A DNA stretch of 64,000 nucleotides from JBBSDP01 sp038240605 (GTDB lineage: Bacteria; Planctomycetota; Phycisphaerae; Tepidisphaerales; Tepidisphaeraceae), in assembly GCA_038240605.1 (NCBI GenBank), contig JBBSDP010000003.1, forward strand, positions 124,001 to 188,000. Reading direction: 5' to 3'. Below, piece after piece: positions 17,076-25,869 of the stretch; the first letter of the stretch is position 1; each line of letters begins with the position of its first letter. The notes beneath the pieces are model-generated. The model saw nothing but the letters and a program-made list of their open reading frames with translations. It made no database searches and had not been told where the DNA came from. The position numbers and the translations under genes are program-made.

Positions 17076-18218
17076 ATGAACCCAGAGAGAGGCCCTTCCC
17101 AACTTCATCCCGCTCAGATCGAGCAGGCCGCGTCGCGCGAGCAGGCAGTGCGGGCGCTGATGAGCGGCGAGCGCACCGGCCCGGGTTCAACGGTGCAGCG
17201 CGGCGCACTGAGCGCGCTGGAACCGATTTACGCTGGCGTCCTGTGGCTGCGTAATCGACTCTACGATGTCGGACTCCTTCGGTCCCACCGTTTGCCTCGG
17301 CCCGTCGTCAGCGTGGGGAACATCACGACGGGCGGAACGGGAAAGACGCCGGTCGTCGAATTCCTGGCGCGAAGCCTGCGCGATGCCGGCCTGCGCGTCT
17401 GCATCCTTTCCCGTGGCTACAAATCAGCCGGAGGTGTTTCAGATGAACAGCGCATGCTGGAGGACGCGCTCAACGGGCCTGGGCTGGCGCCGGTCCGAAT
17501 CGTCGTGAACCCGAATCGCACCGCCGGCGGCCGTTCGGCAATCGCCGCCGATCCGTCCATCGACCTTTTCCTCCTCGATGACGGCTTCCAGCATCGCGCG
17601 GTCCATCGCGATCTGGACATCGTATTGATCGACGCGCTGGAGCCGTTCGGATATGGCCACGTCCTGCCGCGCGGGATGCTACGCGAGCCGTTGAGCGGAC
17701 TGGCCCGCGCCGGCACGGTCATCATCACGCACGCCGATCAGGTGGATGCGGAGGCACTGACACGAATCGAATCGGTCCTCCATCGCTACCGCCCCGCCAT
17801 CCCAATCTATCGATGTGCGCACGTGCATCGCGCTATGCGTTCTGCCGATTCACCCGTCGAGATTCCGCTCGCCGACCTGGGCCGACGGCGATTTTTCCTG
17901 TTCTGTGGAATCGGCAATCCCGGCGCGATGCACGCGCAATTGAGAAAGTGGGGCAAGACCTACGTCGGCCACCGCTTCTTCCCCGATCATCATCACTACA
18001 GCGCACCCGACTTGATCGAGCTTCGTATTCAAGCTGCCCAGGTCGGAGCGGAGGTGCTGGTCACGACGGAAAAGGACTGGGCGAAACTCGCCACGCTTGC
18101 CGAACGCGGTCCCGAGCTAATCCCGGTTATGCGCGTGGCGTTGACGATTCAGTTTTCCGGCGGAGGGGAAGAAGCGCTCATCGGAAGGGTTAAGTCGGTG
18201 CTTGGCCAACGGCCCTAA
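17076..18218 (+). CDS. lpxK: Tetraacyldisaccharide 4'-kinase
   Basis: LpxK phosphorylates the 4' position of the lipid A disaccharide at the inner face of the inner membrane. The protein is 380 residues, within the range of the family with a short N-terminal extension. PVVSVGNITTGGTGKTPVV (77-95) contains the Walker A-type loop with Lys90, and LDDGFQHRAVHRDLDIVLID is the second hallmark segment. A hydrophobic helix near residues 50-60 (PIYAGVLWLRN) fits membrane association. It follows gluQ by 54 nt on the same strand. It implies a lipid A-type outer membrane, as known for many planctomycetes. Confidence 0.93.
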   Translation: MNPERGPSQLHPAQIEQAASREQAVRALMSGERTGPGSTVQRGALSALEPIYAGVLWLRNRLYDVGLLRSHRLPRPVVSVGNITTGGTGKTPVVEFLARSLRDAGLRVCILSRGYKSAGGVSDEQRMLEDALNGPGLAPVRIVVNPNRTAGGRSAIAADPSIDLFLLDDGFQHRAVHRDLDIVLIDALEPFGYGHVLPRGMLREPLSGLARAGTVIITHADQVDAEALTRIESVLHRYRPAIPIYRCAHVHRAMRSADSPVEIPLADLGRRRFFLFCGIGNPGAMHAQLRKWGKTYVGHRFFPDHHHYSAPDLIELRIQAAQVGAEVLVTTEKDWAKLATLAERGPELIPVMRVALTIQFSGGGEEALIGRVKSVLGQRP

Positions 18219-18226
18219 ATCAGCGC

Positions 18227-18268
18227 AAAAAAAAGGCTGCACGGTGGAGGGTAAATCCCGTGCAGCCT
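18227..18268 (-). terminator. Intrinsic terminator for the CBM48 gene
   Basis: On the minus strand, an 11-bp perfect stem (18234-18244 pairing with 18258-18268, arms AGGCTGCACGG and CCGTGCAGCCT) with a 13-nt loop is followed by eight U residues (the A-run at 18227-18234). It sits 55 nt after the stop of the minus-strand CBM48 gene. There is no T-run on the plus-strand side, so it acts mainly on the minus strand. Confidence 0.88.
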
Positions 18269-18322
18269 GGCGGAGGAGGAAACGAGGACTGTGAAAAGGC
18301 CGGTGGCGACCGAGGCGGCGAA

Positions 18323-18630
18323 TCATGCCACCTGCTTCAGAACCTCCCGCCCGACGGCCACCGCCGGGACCCACAACACGCTGGTAAACCCCTGCTTACC
18401 GACTTCAACCCCATGCGAAGCGTAATCTGTAAACCATTGCCCATCTGCCATGTAGCGGAAGCGATATTCCCCGCTGCCCAGCGAGGCGATCGCCTTCCAC
18501 CACCCGTCACCCAACGGCCTCATCATCATGCCGGAGGCGGCGCGGTCAAAGTCCCCACGACCCGCACTTCTTTCGCATCCCGGCGGAAAAAGCTGAATTC
18601 GACGCGGCCATCTTCCTTGATGCTTGTCAT
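18323..18630 (-). pseudogene. Stand-alone CBM48/AMPK-type glycogen-binding protein, apparent frameshift
   Basis: The gene starts at ATG 18630 and reads a glycogen-binding-like fold of about 102 residues, but 308 bases is one short of a whole number of codons. The first frame gives MTSIKEDGRVEFSFF through EVRVVG, then reaches a triple TGA stop. Moving back one base at the four-G run (18553-18556) continues as DFDRAASGMMMRPLGDGWW and on to GEYRFRYMADGQWFTDYA and QGFTSVLWVP, a typical CBM48 pattern. Possible explanations are a lost G (real mutation or sequencing error) or a -1 slip on the GGGG run. An internal start at ATG 18529 would give only 68 residues. The intrinsic terminator downstream suggests a formerly or currently functional gene. 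Confidence 0.75.
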
Positions 18631-18918
18631 ACGATCCGTCCCTTCGTTAAGATGCTAGATCAAACCTCGTGCCACCCTGCGAAAGTGGGGTCTGGAACGG
18701 GCGTTCTGGCCACTGCCCGCATGGCCGAATCCGCGAAATGCGGCCTCAAACGCCTGCCTTTGTTCCGGCGGAAAAATCCGCGAACAAACGGGAGGGGCAG
18801 CCTGTAGACCGCCGATACTCACCTGTACCGGCGGCGAAACAAGCGGCAAGCCGCCCGTGTCGTGCCTACCGAGTGCGCAACTTTTGACCCCGCTGAACGG
18901 ATTCATGCGGCAACGACC
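18631..18918. other. Divergent intergenic region with GC-rich stem-loops
   Basis: These 288 bases separate the CBM48 gene from the plus-strand DUF4091 gene. Around 18810-18855 there are GC-rich inverted segments, for example CCGCCG facing CGGCGG across ACTCACCTGTAC, then GCGG-CAAG-CCGC. They could form a structured 5' leader of the plus-strand gene. No known riboswitch or small-RNA motif was recognised. Short open frames on both strands here look non-coding. Confidence 0.4.
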
Positions 18919-21876
18919 ATGATGCGAAGCGCGATCGCGTTGACCCTGTGTGCCATCGCCGCCGCGGCATCGAGCTGCGCGCCACCGCCGCCCCCGCGGC
19001 AGACGACCACGCTCGAGCCGACCCCCGCCACGCTTCACGCGGTCGACCTCTCTGACTCGATGCAGCCGATCGCGTCAGACCGCCCCGTCTCCCTCACGGC
19101 CGCCCGCAACGAATGGACAAGCTTCGCCCTCCAGGTGAGCGAGATCCCGCAGGCCGATGGGTACTGGGTGCGCTTTCACGAGCCGCAGTTTGAGTCGGCG
19201 AATGCCGCCATCCCCCTCAGCGCCTTTGAAACTTACGAAGTGCTCCCGATGCCGGTGGACCTGGACCGGGCGGGATTCGTCCGGCATACGGGGCTCAGCA
19301 CCGCAAGCCGGAATTTGCCGCGCGCACTGCTGCCGGCTGCGGTCGATCCGACCGGTGCGCTGAACCTTCACACCCTTCGCGATCCCGCGCGCCCGACCGA
19401 TCCGTCGTCGCGCCTGAGCGGTCCGCATGGTCAGGCGCTCCTCTGGGTTGACTTGCACGTGCCCCCCACCGCCGGCGCCGGCGACTACGGAACGACGGTC
19501 GATCTCATGCGGGCCGGCGATCCCAAGCCCGTCGCATCGGTTCCGCTTCACCTGACCATTTACGATTTCACGCTGCCGGACGAGCGTCACCTGAACATTA
19601 TCGGGCAGATCGGATGGGACCGGCTCAAGCAGCTTTATGCCGATGAATTTGAGGCGGTGCGTCCCCGGCTGATCAACCGCACTGATCCGCGCTACGCCGG
19701 CACCGTCACGATCCTCGACCAGCTCGTCACGCTCGCGCAGCGGCACCGGACGGCGGTCGTGATCCCGAACCTCCAGCCCACCGTCAAATGGGATCAGCCA
19801 GGCCAGCCGCCGACGATAGACTGGCGCGACTTTGACTCGCTGATCCGCCCGTGGATGCAGGGGACCGGGTTTGCCGATCACATTCCGCTCAGCTACTGGC
19901 CTTTGCCCGAGGCGGAGTTGTTGGAGCGTTACGACCGCAAATCGCAGCTCGACTACTGGTCGCAGGCGGCGGTGCACTTCGATCAGAATGACTGGCTCAA
20001 TCACACGGCGGTCTCGCTGGCCAAGATCACGCCGGGACGTGCTGGAACTGAAGAGAGCATCGATCTGTCGGCCCAGGCCGCGGAGATCCTCGCGGTCCAC
20101 CCGCGCATCCGGGTAATGCTTCCGCTGGAAGAAGATCAGGTGCAGTTGGCCGGGGCCAACAACCCCAAGCTCATCGATCCGGCGACAACGTCCCGGCTGC
20201 TTTCCTCCTGTCCGAGCCTCGTCTTCGCGACGCCGCCCAAGGACGATTGGCCGCCCGGCGTGGCGCATCCCGAGCATTGGCTCCGCACGGATCTTCCGGG
20301 GATCGTGCCCTACGCCGGCGCTGGCGGCAGCGAGCGGGACGTGCGCCTGTGGGCGTGGCTGGCGTTCCTCCGCCGGGCTCATTTCATCCAGTGGGACTCC
20401 GCGGTTCCCGCGGTCGCTTCTCCCACCGAGCCGGCCGATCCGGGCCAGCTCGTCTGGTTCTATCCGGGCAAGTGGTTCGGCCTGGCCGAGCCGGTGGCGA
20501 CCGTGCAGCTCAAGTGGCTGCGCCGTGCCCAGCAGGATTACGAGTATCTCTGGCTCGCCCAGGAACGGGGTGAGATCATCAACGCGATGCAGATGGCCCG
20601 GCTGATCACCAAGCCGGTGGAGATCGCGCCGGGGCAGTTGCCCGACCCCACGTATTCGCTGATGAGCGGGACGACGGATGTGAAGGCCTGGACCGACGCA
20701 CACGAGTTGCTGGCGCGAAGCGTGCTCCTTCGTCAGCCCGAGAAGCCCGTCGATACGGAGGCGCAGCGCGCCCTGTATATCCAGACGCTCCAGTGGGCCC
20801 GGCCGCAGGAGCGCCCGCTGCTGATGGGCCGCACCGCCGACTGGTCCTGGGATGATTCCAAGAAAGGTGGCGACTGGATCAAGCTGCGCCTGGGGATGAA
20901 CATATACAACGCCTCGGACGACACGCCCGGCGGCAACGTGCTGCATTGGGCGGAGCTGCCGACCGGCTGGGAAATTCACCCGCAACCGATGCAGATCCCG
21001 CTGCTGAAAACCTATCACGTACTCAGCGCAACGATGGACGCCCGGTTCGACGCGCTGCGCACGACGACTGCTTCGCGGCAGACGATGGAGATCGACTTCG
21101 TCGATGGGTTCACCAAGGTCGCCAGCCCGCTGAAGATGGTCTTGCCGGTCGCCGCCAGCGCCCGGCGCGAGGGACGCCTCTCGATCGATGGCTCGCTTGA
21201 GGATTGGGATCCGGTCTACTCGGTGCAGGACGGGCCGATGGTGGTGATGCTCAATCGCCCCACCCTCCAGCGGCAGGACGTGCAGATGGCCTCAACCTCC
21301 TCGAAGGTGTTCACGGGGTGGGCCGATGAGAACTTTTACCTCGCGTTCGCCCTGGAAGGGATCGCGGGCGAATCACACCGCACGCAAAACTTCGTCACCT
21401 ACAAAGACCGCCGGGCATGGGGAGAAGATTTGTGCGAGGTGATGATCCAGCCGGTCTACGGCGACGCCTCGAACACACTCGGCTCGGTGCTGCACATCAT
21501 CTGCAAGCCGAACGGCGCTCAGTGGGTGGAGCGTAAAGTTGACCCGCGCGTCAACCGAAACCCGTGGCAACCGGTCGAGGGAAGCGGCATCCGATACGCC
21601 GCCACCACGCCGACGGGAATGAAGTGGAACGGCGAACTGGCCATTCCGTGGAAGGTCATTGCCGATCCCAATCGTGGTTCGCCGGTGCTGATCCGCTTCA
21701 ATTTCGTTCAGCACCGCACGGCGACGGGCGAAAGCGCGAGTTGGTGCGGCCCGATCGACTTCGGCCGCGACGACAGCCTGATGGGCGCGCTCTACCTCCG
21801 CAATGGCTCGGAGGGAGCGGGCGTAAATGACATCGTCCGCTCGTCGGACAGCCCCTACGCCCCGCGGATCCCGTAA
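18919..21876 (+). CDS. DUF4091-type lipoprotein with CBM9-like C-terminal domain
   Basis: The 985-residue exported protein has a leader ending in AIAAAASSCAPP; the Cys suggests a lipoprotein, although ASSC is a loose lipobox. An N-terminal beta region (LTAARNEWTSFALQV) precedes a TIM-barrel-like middle and WLRRAQQDYEYLWLAQERGE, which matches the DUF4091 domain related to GH123-type enzymes. The C-terminal 230 residues begin LSIDGSLEDWDPVYS, a CBM9/DOMON-like entry seen also in neighbouring secreted proteins. The catalytic activity is not assignable from the sequence alone. The start at MMRSAIAL (18919) is chosen because the signal peptide begins there; an upstream in-frame start at 18862 would bury it. 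Confidence 0.75.
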   Translation: MMRSAIALTLCAIAAAASSCAPPPPPRQTTTLEPTPATLHAVDLSDSMQPIASDRPVSLTAARNEWTSFALQVSEIPQADGYWVRFHEPQFESANAAIPLSAFETYEVLPMPVDLDRAGFVRHTGLSTASRNLPRALLPAAVDPTGALNLHTLRDPARPTDPSSRLSGPHGQALLWVDLHVPPTAGAGDYGTTVDLMRAGDPKPVASVPLHLTIYDFTLPDERHLNIIGQIGWDRLKQLYADEFEAVRPRLINRTDPRYAGTVTILDQLVTLAQRHRTAVVIPNLQPTVKWDQPGQPPTIDWRDFDSLIRPWMQGTGFADHIPLSYWPLPEAELLERYDRKSQLDYWSQAAVHFDQNDWLNHTAVSLAKITPGRAGTEESIDLSAQAAEILAVHPRIRVMLPLEEDQVQLAGANNPKLIDPATTSRLLSSCPSLVFATPPKDDWPPGVAHPEHWLRTDLPGIVPYAGAGGSERDVRLWAWLAFLRRAHFIQWDSAVPAVASPTEPADPGQLVWFYPGKWFGLAEPVATVQLKWLRRAQQDYEYLWLAQERGEIINAMQMARLITKPVEIAPGQLPDPTYSLMSGTTDVKAWTDAHELLARSVLLRQPEKPVDTEAQRALYIQTLQWARPQERPLLMGRTADWSWDDSKKGGDWIKLRLGMNIYNASDDTPGGNVLHWAELPTGWEIHPQPMQIPLLKTYHVLSATMDARFDALRTTTASRQTMEIDFVDGFTKVASPLKMVLPVAASARREGRLSIDGSLEDWDPVYSVQDGPMVVMLNRPTLQRQDVQMASTSSKVFTGWADENFYLAFALEGIAGESHRTQNFVTYKDRRAWGEDLCEVMIQPVYGDASNTLGSVLHIICKPNGAQWVERKVDPRVNRNPWQPVEGSGIRYAATTPTGMKWNGELAIPWKVIADPNRGSPVLIRFNFVQHRTATGESASWCGPIDFGRDDSLMGALYLRNGSEGAGVNDIVRSSDSPYAPRIP

Positions 21877-21910
21877 GCGTGGCATCCGGTGAAGATCGCA
21901 ATCGAAAGCC

Positions 21911-23287
21911 TTACAACTCCCATCCCTTCCTTCGCTCGCATTTGATCAGGCGATCCGCATCGGGGGCGTTCGTGCACCGGATCTTCTCCGGATCCCATTC
22001 GAGCTTCTTGCCGATGCGCCAGGCGACGTTGCCAAGATGGTTCGCCTCGGTCAGCGGTCCGGCGTAGTCGAAGTGGGCCGAGGCCTGGTTGCCCGCCTTG
22101 CACGCCGCTATCCATTCCGCGTGATGCTCGAGCAACGGCGGCAATGGCGGCAAGTTCGAAGGGGCTAGCGGAGGCTGCTGGGCCGTACTTCCCTGGGGTG
22201 GCAGCAGAACGTACTTGTCGTAACTCGACAGCAGCATTCCCTTTTCACCGATGAACAGGCAGCCATCGCCCCACTTGGGAATTCCGCCGTCCGTCCAGAT
22301 CCGTGGCTTGCTCTCTCCCTGATACCACGTGAGCTTGACCGGCGACAGCGCGCCGCGGACGCCGTATTCGTAGGTCGCGCTCATCGACGCGGGGGCGATC
22401 TCCGGATGCGCGGGCGGCGCGCCGGGCGGAGCCGCGGCCTCGATCGTGCGCGGCGCGTCGAGCTGGAGCGCCCAGAACGGCAGATCGTTCCAGTGGCTTC
22501 CCAGGTCGCTCATCGTCCCATTTCCGAAATCCCACCAGCGGTACCATTTGGGTCCCGGCGTATAAACACTGTTGTACGGCCGCTGCGGCGCCGGGCCGAG
22601 CCACAGGTCCCAGTCGAGGTACTCGGGCGGCGTCATCGCTTCCGCCGGGCGCTCCGTGGCGTAAACGATATCGTGGTTTCGCTTCGCCGCCTCCTTGCTT
22701 TGCAATCCCCACGCCCGAGAAACCCAGACATGCGCCTCGCGCACCGGTCCGACAGCGCCGGACTGGATGAGCTGCGCCACGCGGTGATAGTTTTCGCCGG
22801 CGTGGATCTGGATGCCCATCTGCGTCGTCACCTTGGCCTCGGTGGCGGCAAGCCGGATCTGCCGCGCTTCCCAGACATCATGCGTGAGCGGCTTCTCGCA
22901 GTAAACGTGCTTGCGGTGCCGCAGGGCGAGCATCGTCGCCATCGCGTGCGTGTGCTCGCAGGTGCTGACGACCACCGCGTCAATATCCTTGGCAACCTCG
23001 TCAAAAAGCTTGCGAAAGTCGGAAAATCCCTTCGCTTTCGGATGAGCGGCCTTGCCGGCATCGACGTACTTCGAATCGACGTCGCAGACCGCGACGATGT
23101 TCTCAGACGACACCGCCCCCATGTTCGCCCCGCCCCGCCCGCCGGCCCCGATGATCGCGATGTTCAGCTTGCTGTTGAGGTTCTGGCCGCGCAGGAACGC
23201 GGGCGCCGCCAGCGACGATGCGGCGGCAGCCAACAAGCCGCGGTTGAACCTACGACGGCTCGGACGAGACGAACGGATAGCATCCAT
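21911..23287 (-). CDS. Gfo/Idh/MocA family oxidoreductase with Tat-like leader
   Basis: The 458-residue NAD(P)-dependent oxidoreductase is exported. The leader SRRRFNRGLLAAAASSLAAP is Tat-like, and the Rossmann motif IAIIGAGGRGGANMG follows directly. VVVSTCEHTHAMATMLAL and HRKHVYCEKPLTHDVWEAR carry the conserved CEKP segment with the catalytic-region Lys of the family. The C-terminal half shows the planctomycete-type sequence MSDLGSHWNDLPFWALQLD. Such enzymes oxidise or epimerise sugars or inositols; the substrate is unknown. GGGAGT lies upstream of the ATG at 23287. It is the last gene of a three-gene minus-strand operon with the isomerase-like and second oxidoreductase genes. Confidence 0.9.
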   Translation of the reverse strand: MDAIRSSRPSRRRFNRGLLAAAASSLAAPAFLRGQNLNSKLNIAIIGAGGRGGANMGAVSSENIVAVCDVDSKYVDAGKAAHPKAKGFSDFRKLFDEVAKDIDAVVVSTCEHTHAMATMLALRHRKHVYCEKPLTHDVWEARQIRLAATEAKVTTQMGIQIHAGENYHRVAQLIQSGAVGPVREAHVWVSRAWGLQSKEAAKRNHDIVYATERPAEAMTPPEYLDWDLWLGPAPQRPYNSVYTPGPKWYRWWDFGNGTMSDLGSHWNDLPFWALQLDAPRTIEAAAPPGAPPAHPEIAPASMSATYEYGVRGALSPVKLTWYQGESKPRIWTDGGIPKWGDGCLFIGEKGMLLSSYDKYVLLPPQGSTAQQPPLAPSNLPPLPPLLEHHAEWIAACKAGNQASAHFDYAGPLTEANHLGNVAWRIGKKLEWDPEKIRCTNAPDADRLIKCERRKGWEL

Positions 23288-23344
23288 GATGGACTCCCTG
23301 GATGTGAACGACTGCTACGGTCAGTTCGCGCTCGCCAGCGCGGC

Positions 23345-24319
23345 TCAATTCCCTGCGGCGATGAGATCAAAACGGCGGGCGAACTCCTTGAACGGCAACC
23401 CTTCTTCTTCGATGCTGCCCCAGCCGTCGTAGGAGACTTCGTCGAGCGCTGATCGGACGGCCGGCCAATCGATGCTCCCATCGCGGAGGTGAACGAAGTT
23501 CCCGCCGTGCCCGTCGGGATTAAGCTTAAAGTCCTTGAAGTGCAGCTTGATGATCAGGTCTTTTCCGAGCGTGCGGATCCAATCCTGCGGCGGCTGGTAC
23601 TTCACGTGATTGCCGATGTCGAAGTAGCTCTTGACCCACGGGTTGGCGAACGACGTGACGAACGCCTTGTAAAAGGCCGGCTTTACCCACAGGTTGTTCC
23701 AGACATTTTCCAGCCCCACAATCACCTTCAGTTCTTCGGCAAGCGGAATCAGCTTCTCGACGCAGGTGCGGGACGTGTCGGTCGCGCGATTCTGGGCATC
23801 GATGTACGCCTGGTACTTGCTGTTGTCTCCTTTGACGACGCGAGAAACGTGCAGCGTCTTCTCGTCGAACTCGATATCGAACTCCCACGGCTCGGGCATC
23901 GGTATCCCGCCGACGCGGCATGGCACCAGCAGGATGTCGTCGGCGCCGTAGACCTTGGCGGTTCGCATCGCGGCGCGTGCGCTCTCCACCGAGTCGGCGA
24001 CTTTCTTCGGGTCCTCGCTGTTAAATTCGACCCAGCCGCGCATGACGGAGTGGATGCGCATGCCCACGCGGTCCGCCACCGCACGGCGCCCCTCGGCTTC
24101 CTTGTCCGGGCAGACGTGGCGCGATTCGACGCCCTCGAATCCCGCCTCTTTCAGTGGCGTGAGCGTCGCCTCCGTCACGGGACCGATGATCATCGCCTTG
24201 TGAAGTTTGCTGTGTGTGAATTCCTGCCCGAACGCGCGAGTTGCGCCCGCCGCACAAGCGGCCAACGCGGCGGCCGATGATGCCAGGACGCTGCGCCGCG
24301 TAATTCGTGATTCCGACAT
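23345..24319 (-). CDS. Sugar phosphate isomerase/epimerase-like TIM-barrel protein, Tat-like leader
   Basis: This 324-residue protein of the xylose-isomerase-like TIM-barrel superfamily starts with a Tat-like leader, RITRRSVLASSAAALAACAA. Barrel hallmarks include LKEAGFEGVESRHV, VIVGLENVWNNLW (a Glu likely to bind metal), SYFDIGNHVKYQPP and IIKLHFKDFKLN, the usual metal-ligand strands. The start at 24319 was chosen for the leader with GAGGG upstream; the frame stays open upstream to 24517, but that part has no coding character. It lies between two oxidoreductase genes in the same operon, suggesting a multi-step sugar conversion in the periplasm. Substrate unknown. Confidence 0.88.
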   Translation of the reverse strand: MSESRITRRSVLASSAAALAACAAGATRAFGQEFTHSKLHKAMIIGPVTEATLTPLKEAGFEGVESRHVCPDKEAEGRRAVADRVGMRIHSVMRGWVEFNSEDPKKVADSVESARAAMRTAKVYGADDILLVPCRVGGIPMPEPWEFDIEFDEKTLHVSRVVKGDNSKYQAYIDAQNRATDTSRTCVEKLIPLAEELKVIVGLENVWNNLWVKPAFYKAFVTSFANPWVKSYFDIGNHVKYQPPQDWIRTLGKDLIIKLHFKDFKLNPDGHGGNFVHLRDGSIDWPAVRSALDEVSYDGWGSIEEEGLPFKEFARRFDLIAAGN

Positions 24320-24435
24320 GCCCGCACCCTCGCCGTGAAGACCCCCATCCCCCGCGACCCGCCGCACTGTTGTTACCGGGGGCATCGCCGGCGCGTTGAG
24401 ACGAGCGCTCGCGAGTGACGTCCACGGGCCTGGCG

Positions 24436-25869
24436 CTAGACTTCGGGCAGCTCGTAACCTTTGCGGCGCTCGCGAGTGCGCCAGCCGTTCGCCTCGGCGT
24501 CGCCCGGGAACTCCCACTTCTTCGCGTCCCAGGTGAGCTTGCGACCGTGCCAGTAGGCGAGGTTCACCAGGTGGCAGACCGTCACGCTGCGCGCGCCAAC
24601 CTCGACGTCGCAGATCGGCCGCTTTCGGCTCTTGATGCAGTCGATCCAGTTCTGGCGGTGTCCGGGCGACGCGAAGAGCTTCTGATCCTGCTCGGTCAAC
24701 GGCTCCTTGAGGATCGAGACCGGGTCGCTGATGATCCGGCTTCGATTTACAAACAGCTTCCCCTTCTCGCCGATGAAGAGGATGCCGTTACTCTCGCGGA
24801 AATGCTTTAACACTTCCTGTTCGACCGGCTGCGTAGACGGGCCGGTCGTCGGCTTCACCTTTTGCTTCTCCATCGCCTCAAACTCGTAGACCATCTCGAC
24901 GTGCGTCACCGGGATCTCGTCCCCCACCGCAGAGCCGCGGTAAATCAACTTCGCCCCGTATTTGTCCCCTTCCTTCTCCGGCGGGTAGACCTCAGCGGGG
25001 CCCGCCTGGTCCATGTCCAGCGCCCACTGCACGATGTCGAAGTGGTGCGCGCCCCAGTCGGTCACGTAGCCGCCCGAGTATTCGCGGTAGTCGCGCCAGC
25101 CCGGGTTGAACGGATAGGAATCCGGCAGGCCACGGCGGCAGAGGATCTCGTTGTATGGCCGCTGCGGTGCCTGGCCGAGCCACTGGTCCCAATCGATTCC
25201 CGCGCTCGGCTGCTCCGCCGGCAGATCGCACCATTTACTGGTTGCGCCCACCCCGACGAGCACCTCTTTGATCTTACCGAGACGACCGTTGCGGATGTAT
25301 TCGCAGGCCTGGCGGAACGGCCCCTCCGAACGCTGCTGGCTGCCCGTCTGGAAGACACGGTCATGCTTGCGCACGGCCTCGATCACCGTCCTGGCTTCCT
25401 CTATCGTGAGCGTCAACGGCTTTTCACAGTAGATGTCTTTCCCGGCCTTGGCGGCCTCAATCACCAGGGCGGAGTGCCAGTGGTCCGGCGTGCCGATAAC
25501 GACCGCGTTGATGTCCTTCCGGGCAAGCAGTTCGCGGTAATTGGTGTAGGCGTCGCACCCCTTGTAGTCCTTTCGCTCCAGCAGCGCGTATTTTTTGTCG
25601 GCCATTTCCTTGGCGTGCTCGCGGCGCAGGGTGTTCACGTCGCAGACCGCCAGCACCTGCGTCTCCTTCATGCCCAGCAGGTTGTCGAGGTGGCCCTGGG
25701 CCTGCTTGCCAATCCCGATGAAGCCCAGCGTGATCCGTTCCGACGGCGCGGCCGCCGCGGCGTCTCCACGGGCATACGACGGGATGAACATCGGCGCGCC
25801 CAGCCCGACGGCGGCGGCGCCTTGAATGAAACCACGACGACTGACCGAACGACGGTTGCTGCTGGACAT
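24436..25869 (-). CDS. Gfo/Idh/MocA family oxidoreductase with Tat-like leader
   Basis: The 477-residue protein is first of the three-gene operon. The leader is RRSVSRRGFIQGAAAVGLGA, with a clear RRGF Tat-like motif. It is followed by the Rossmann motif ITLGFIGIGKQAQGHL. VVIGTPDHWHSALVIEAAK and DIYCEKPLTLTIEEAR are the standard nucleotide-binding and CEKP segments, and GGYVTDWGAHHFDIVQWALD is typical of the planctomycete branch. The start at 25869 has GGAGAA upstream. It is a paralog of the protein encoded at 21911-23287; the two flank an isomerase-like gene. Likely a periplasmic sugar dehydrogenase, substrate unknown. Confidence 0.92.
   Translation of the reverse strand: MSSSNRRSVSRRGFIQGAAAVGLGAPMFIPSYARGDAAAAAPSERITLGFIGIGKQAQGHLDNLLGMKETQVLAVCDVNTLRREHAKEMADKKYALLERKDYKGCDAYTNYRELLARKDINAVVIGTPDHWHSALVIEAAKAGKDIYCEKPLTLTIEEARTVIEAVRKHDRVFQTGSQQRSEGPFRQACEYIRNGRLGKIKEVLVGVGATSKWCDLPAEQPSAGIDWDQWLGQAPQRPYNEILCRRGLPDSYPFNPGWRDYREYSGGYVTDWGAHHFDIVQWALDMDQAGPAEVYPPEKEGDKYGAKLIYRGSAVGDEIPVTHVEMVYEFEAMEKQKVKPTTGPSTQPVEQEVLKHFRESNGILFIGEKGKLFVNRSRIISDPVSILKEPLTEQDQKLFASPGHRQNWIDCIKSRKRPICDVEVGARSVTVCHLVNLAYWHGRKLTWDAKKWEFPGDAEANGWRTRERRKGYELPEV

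Noticed and set aside
18780..18870. Possible small structured RNA such as SRP RNA
   Set aside because: Segments GGGAGGGGCAGCC recalled the SRP core, but the required GGTCAGG...GGAA...AGCAGCC arrangement is absent on both strands.
18655..18906. Possible small gene on the minus strand upstream of the CBM48 gene
   Set aside because: The translation has poor composition, no ribosome-binding site and no domain; it overlaps the likely leader of the DUF4091 gene.
19075..21018. 647-codon minus-strand open frame
   Set aside because: Antisense to the DUF4091-type gene, which has a signal peptide and recognisable domains; this one has none.
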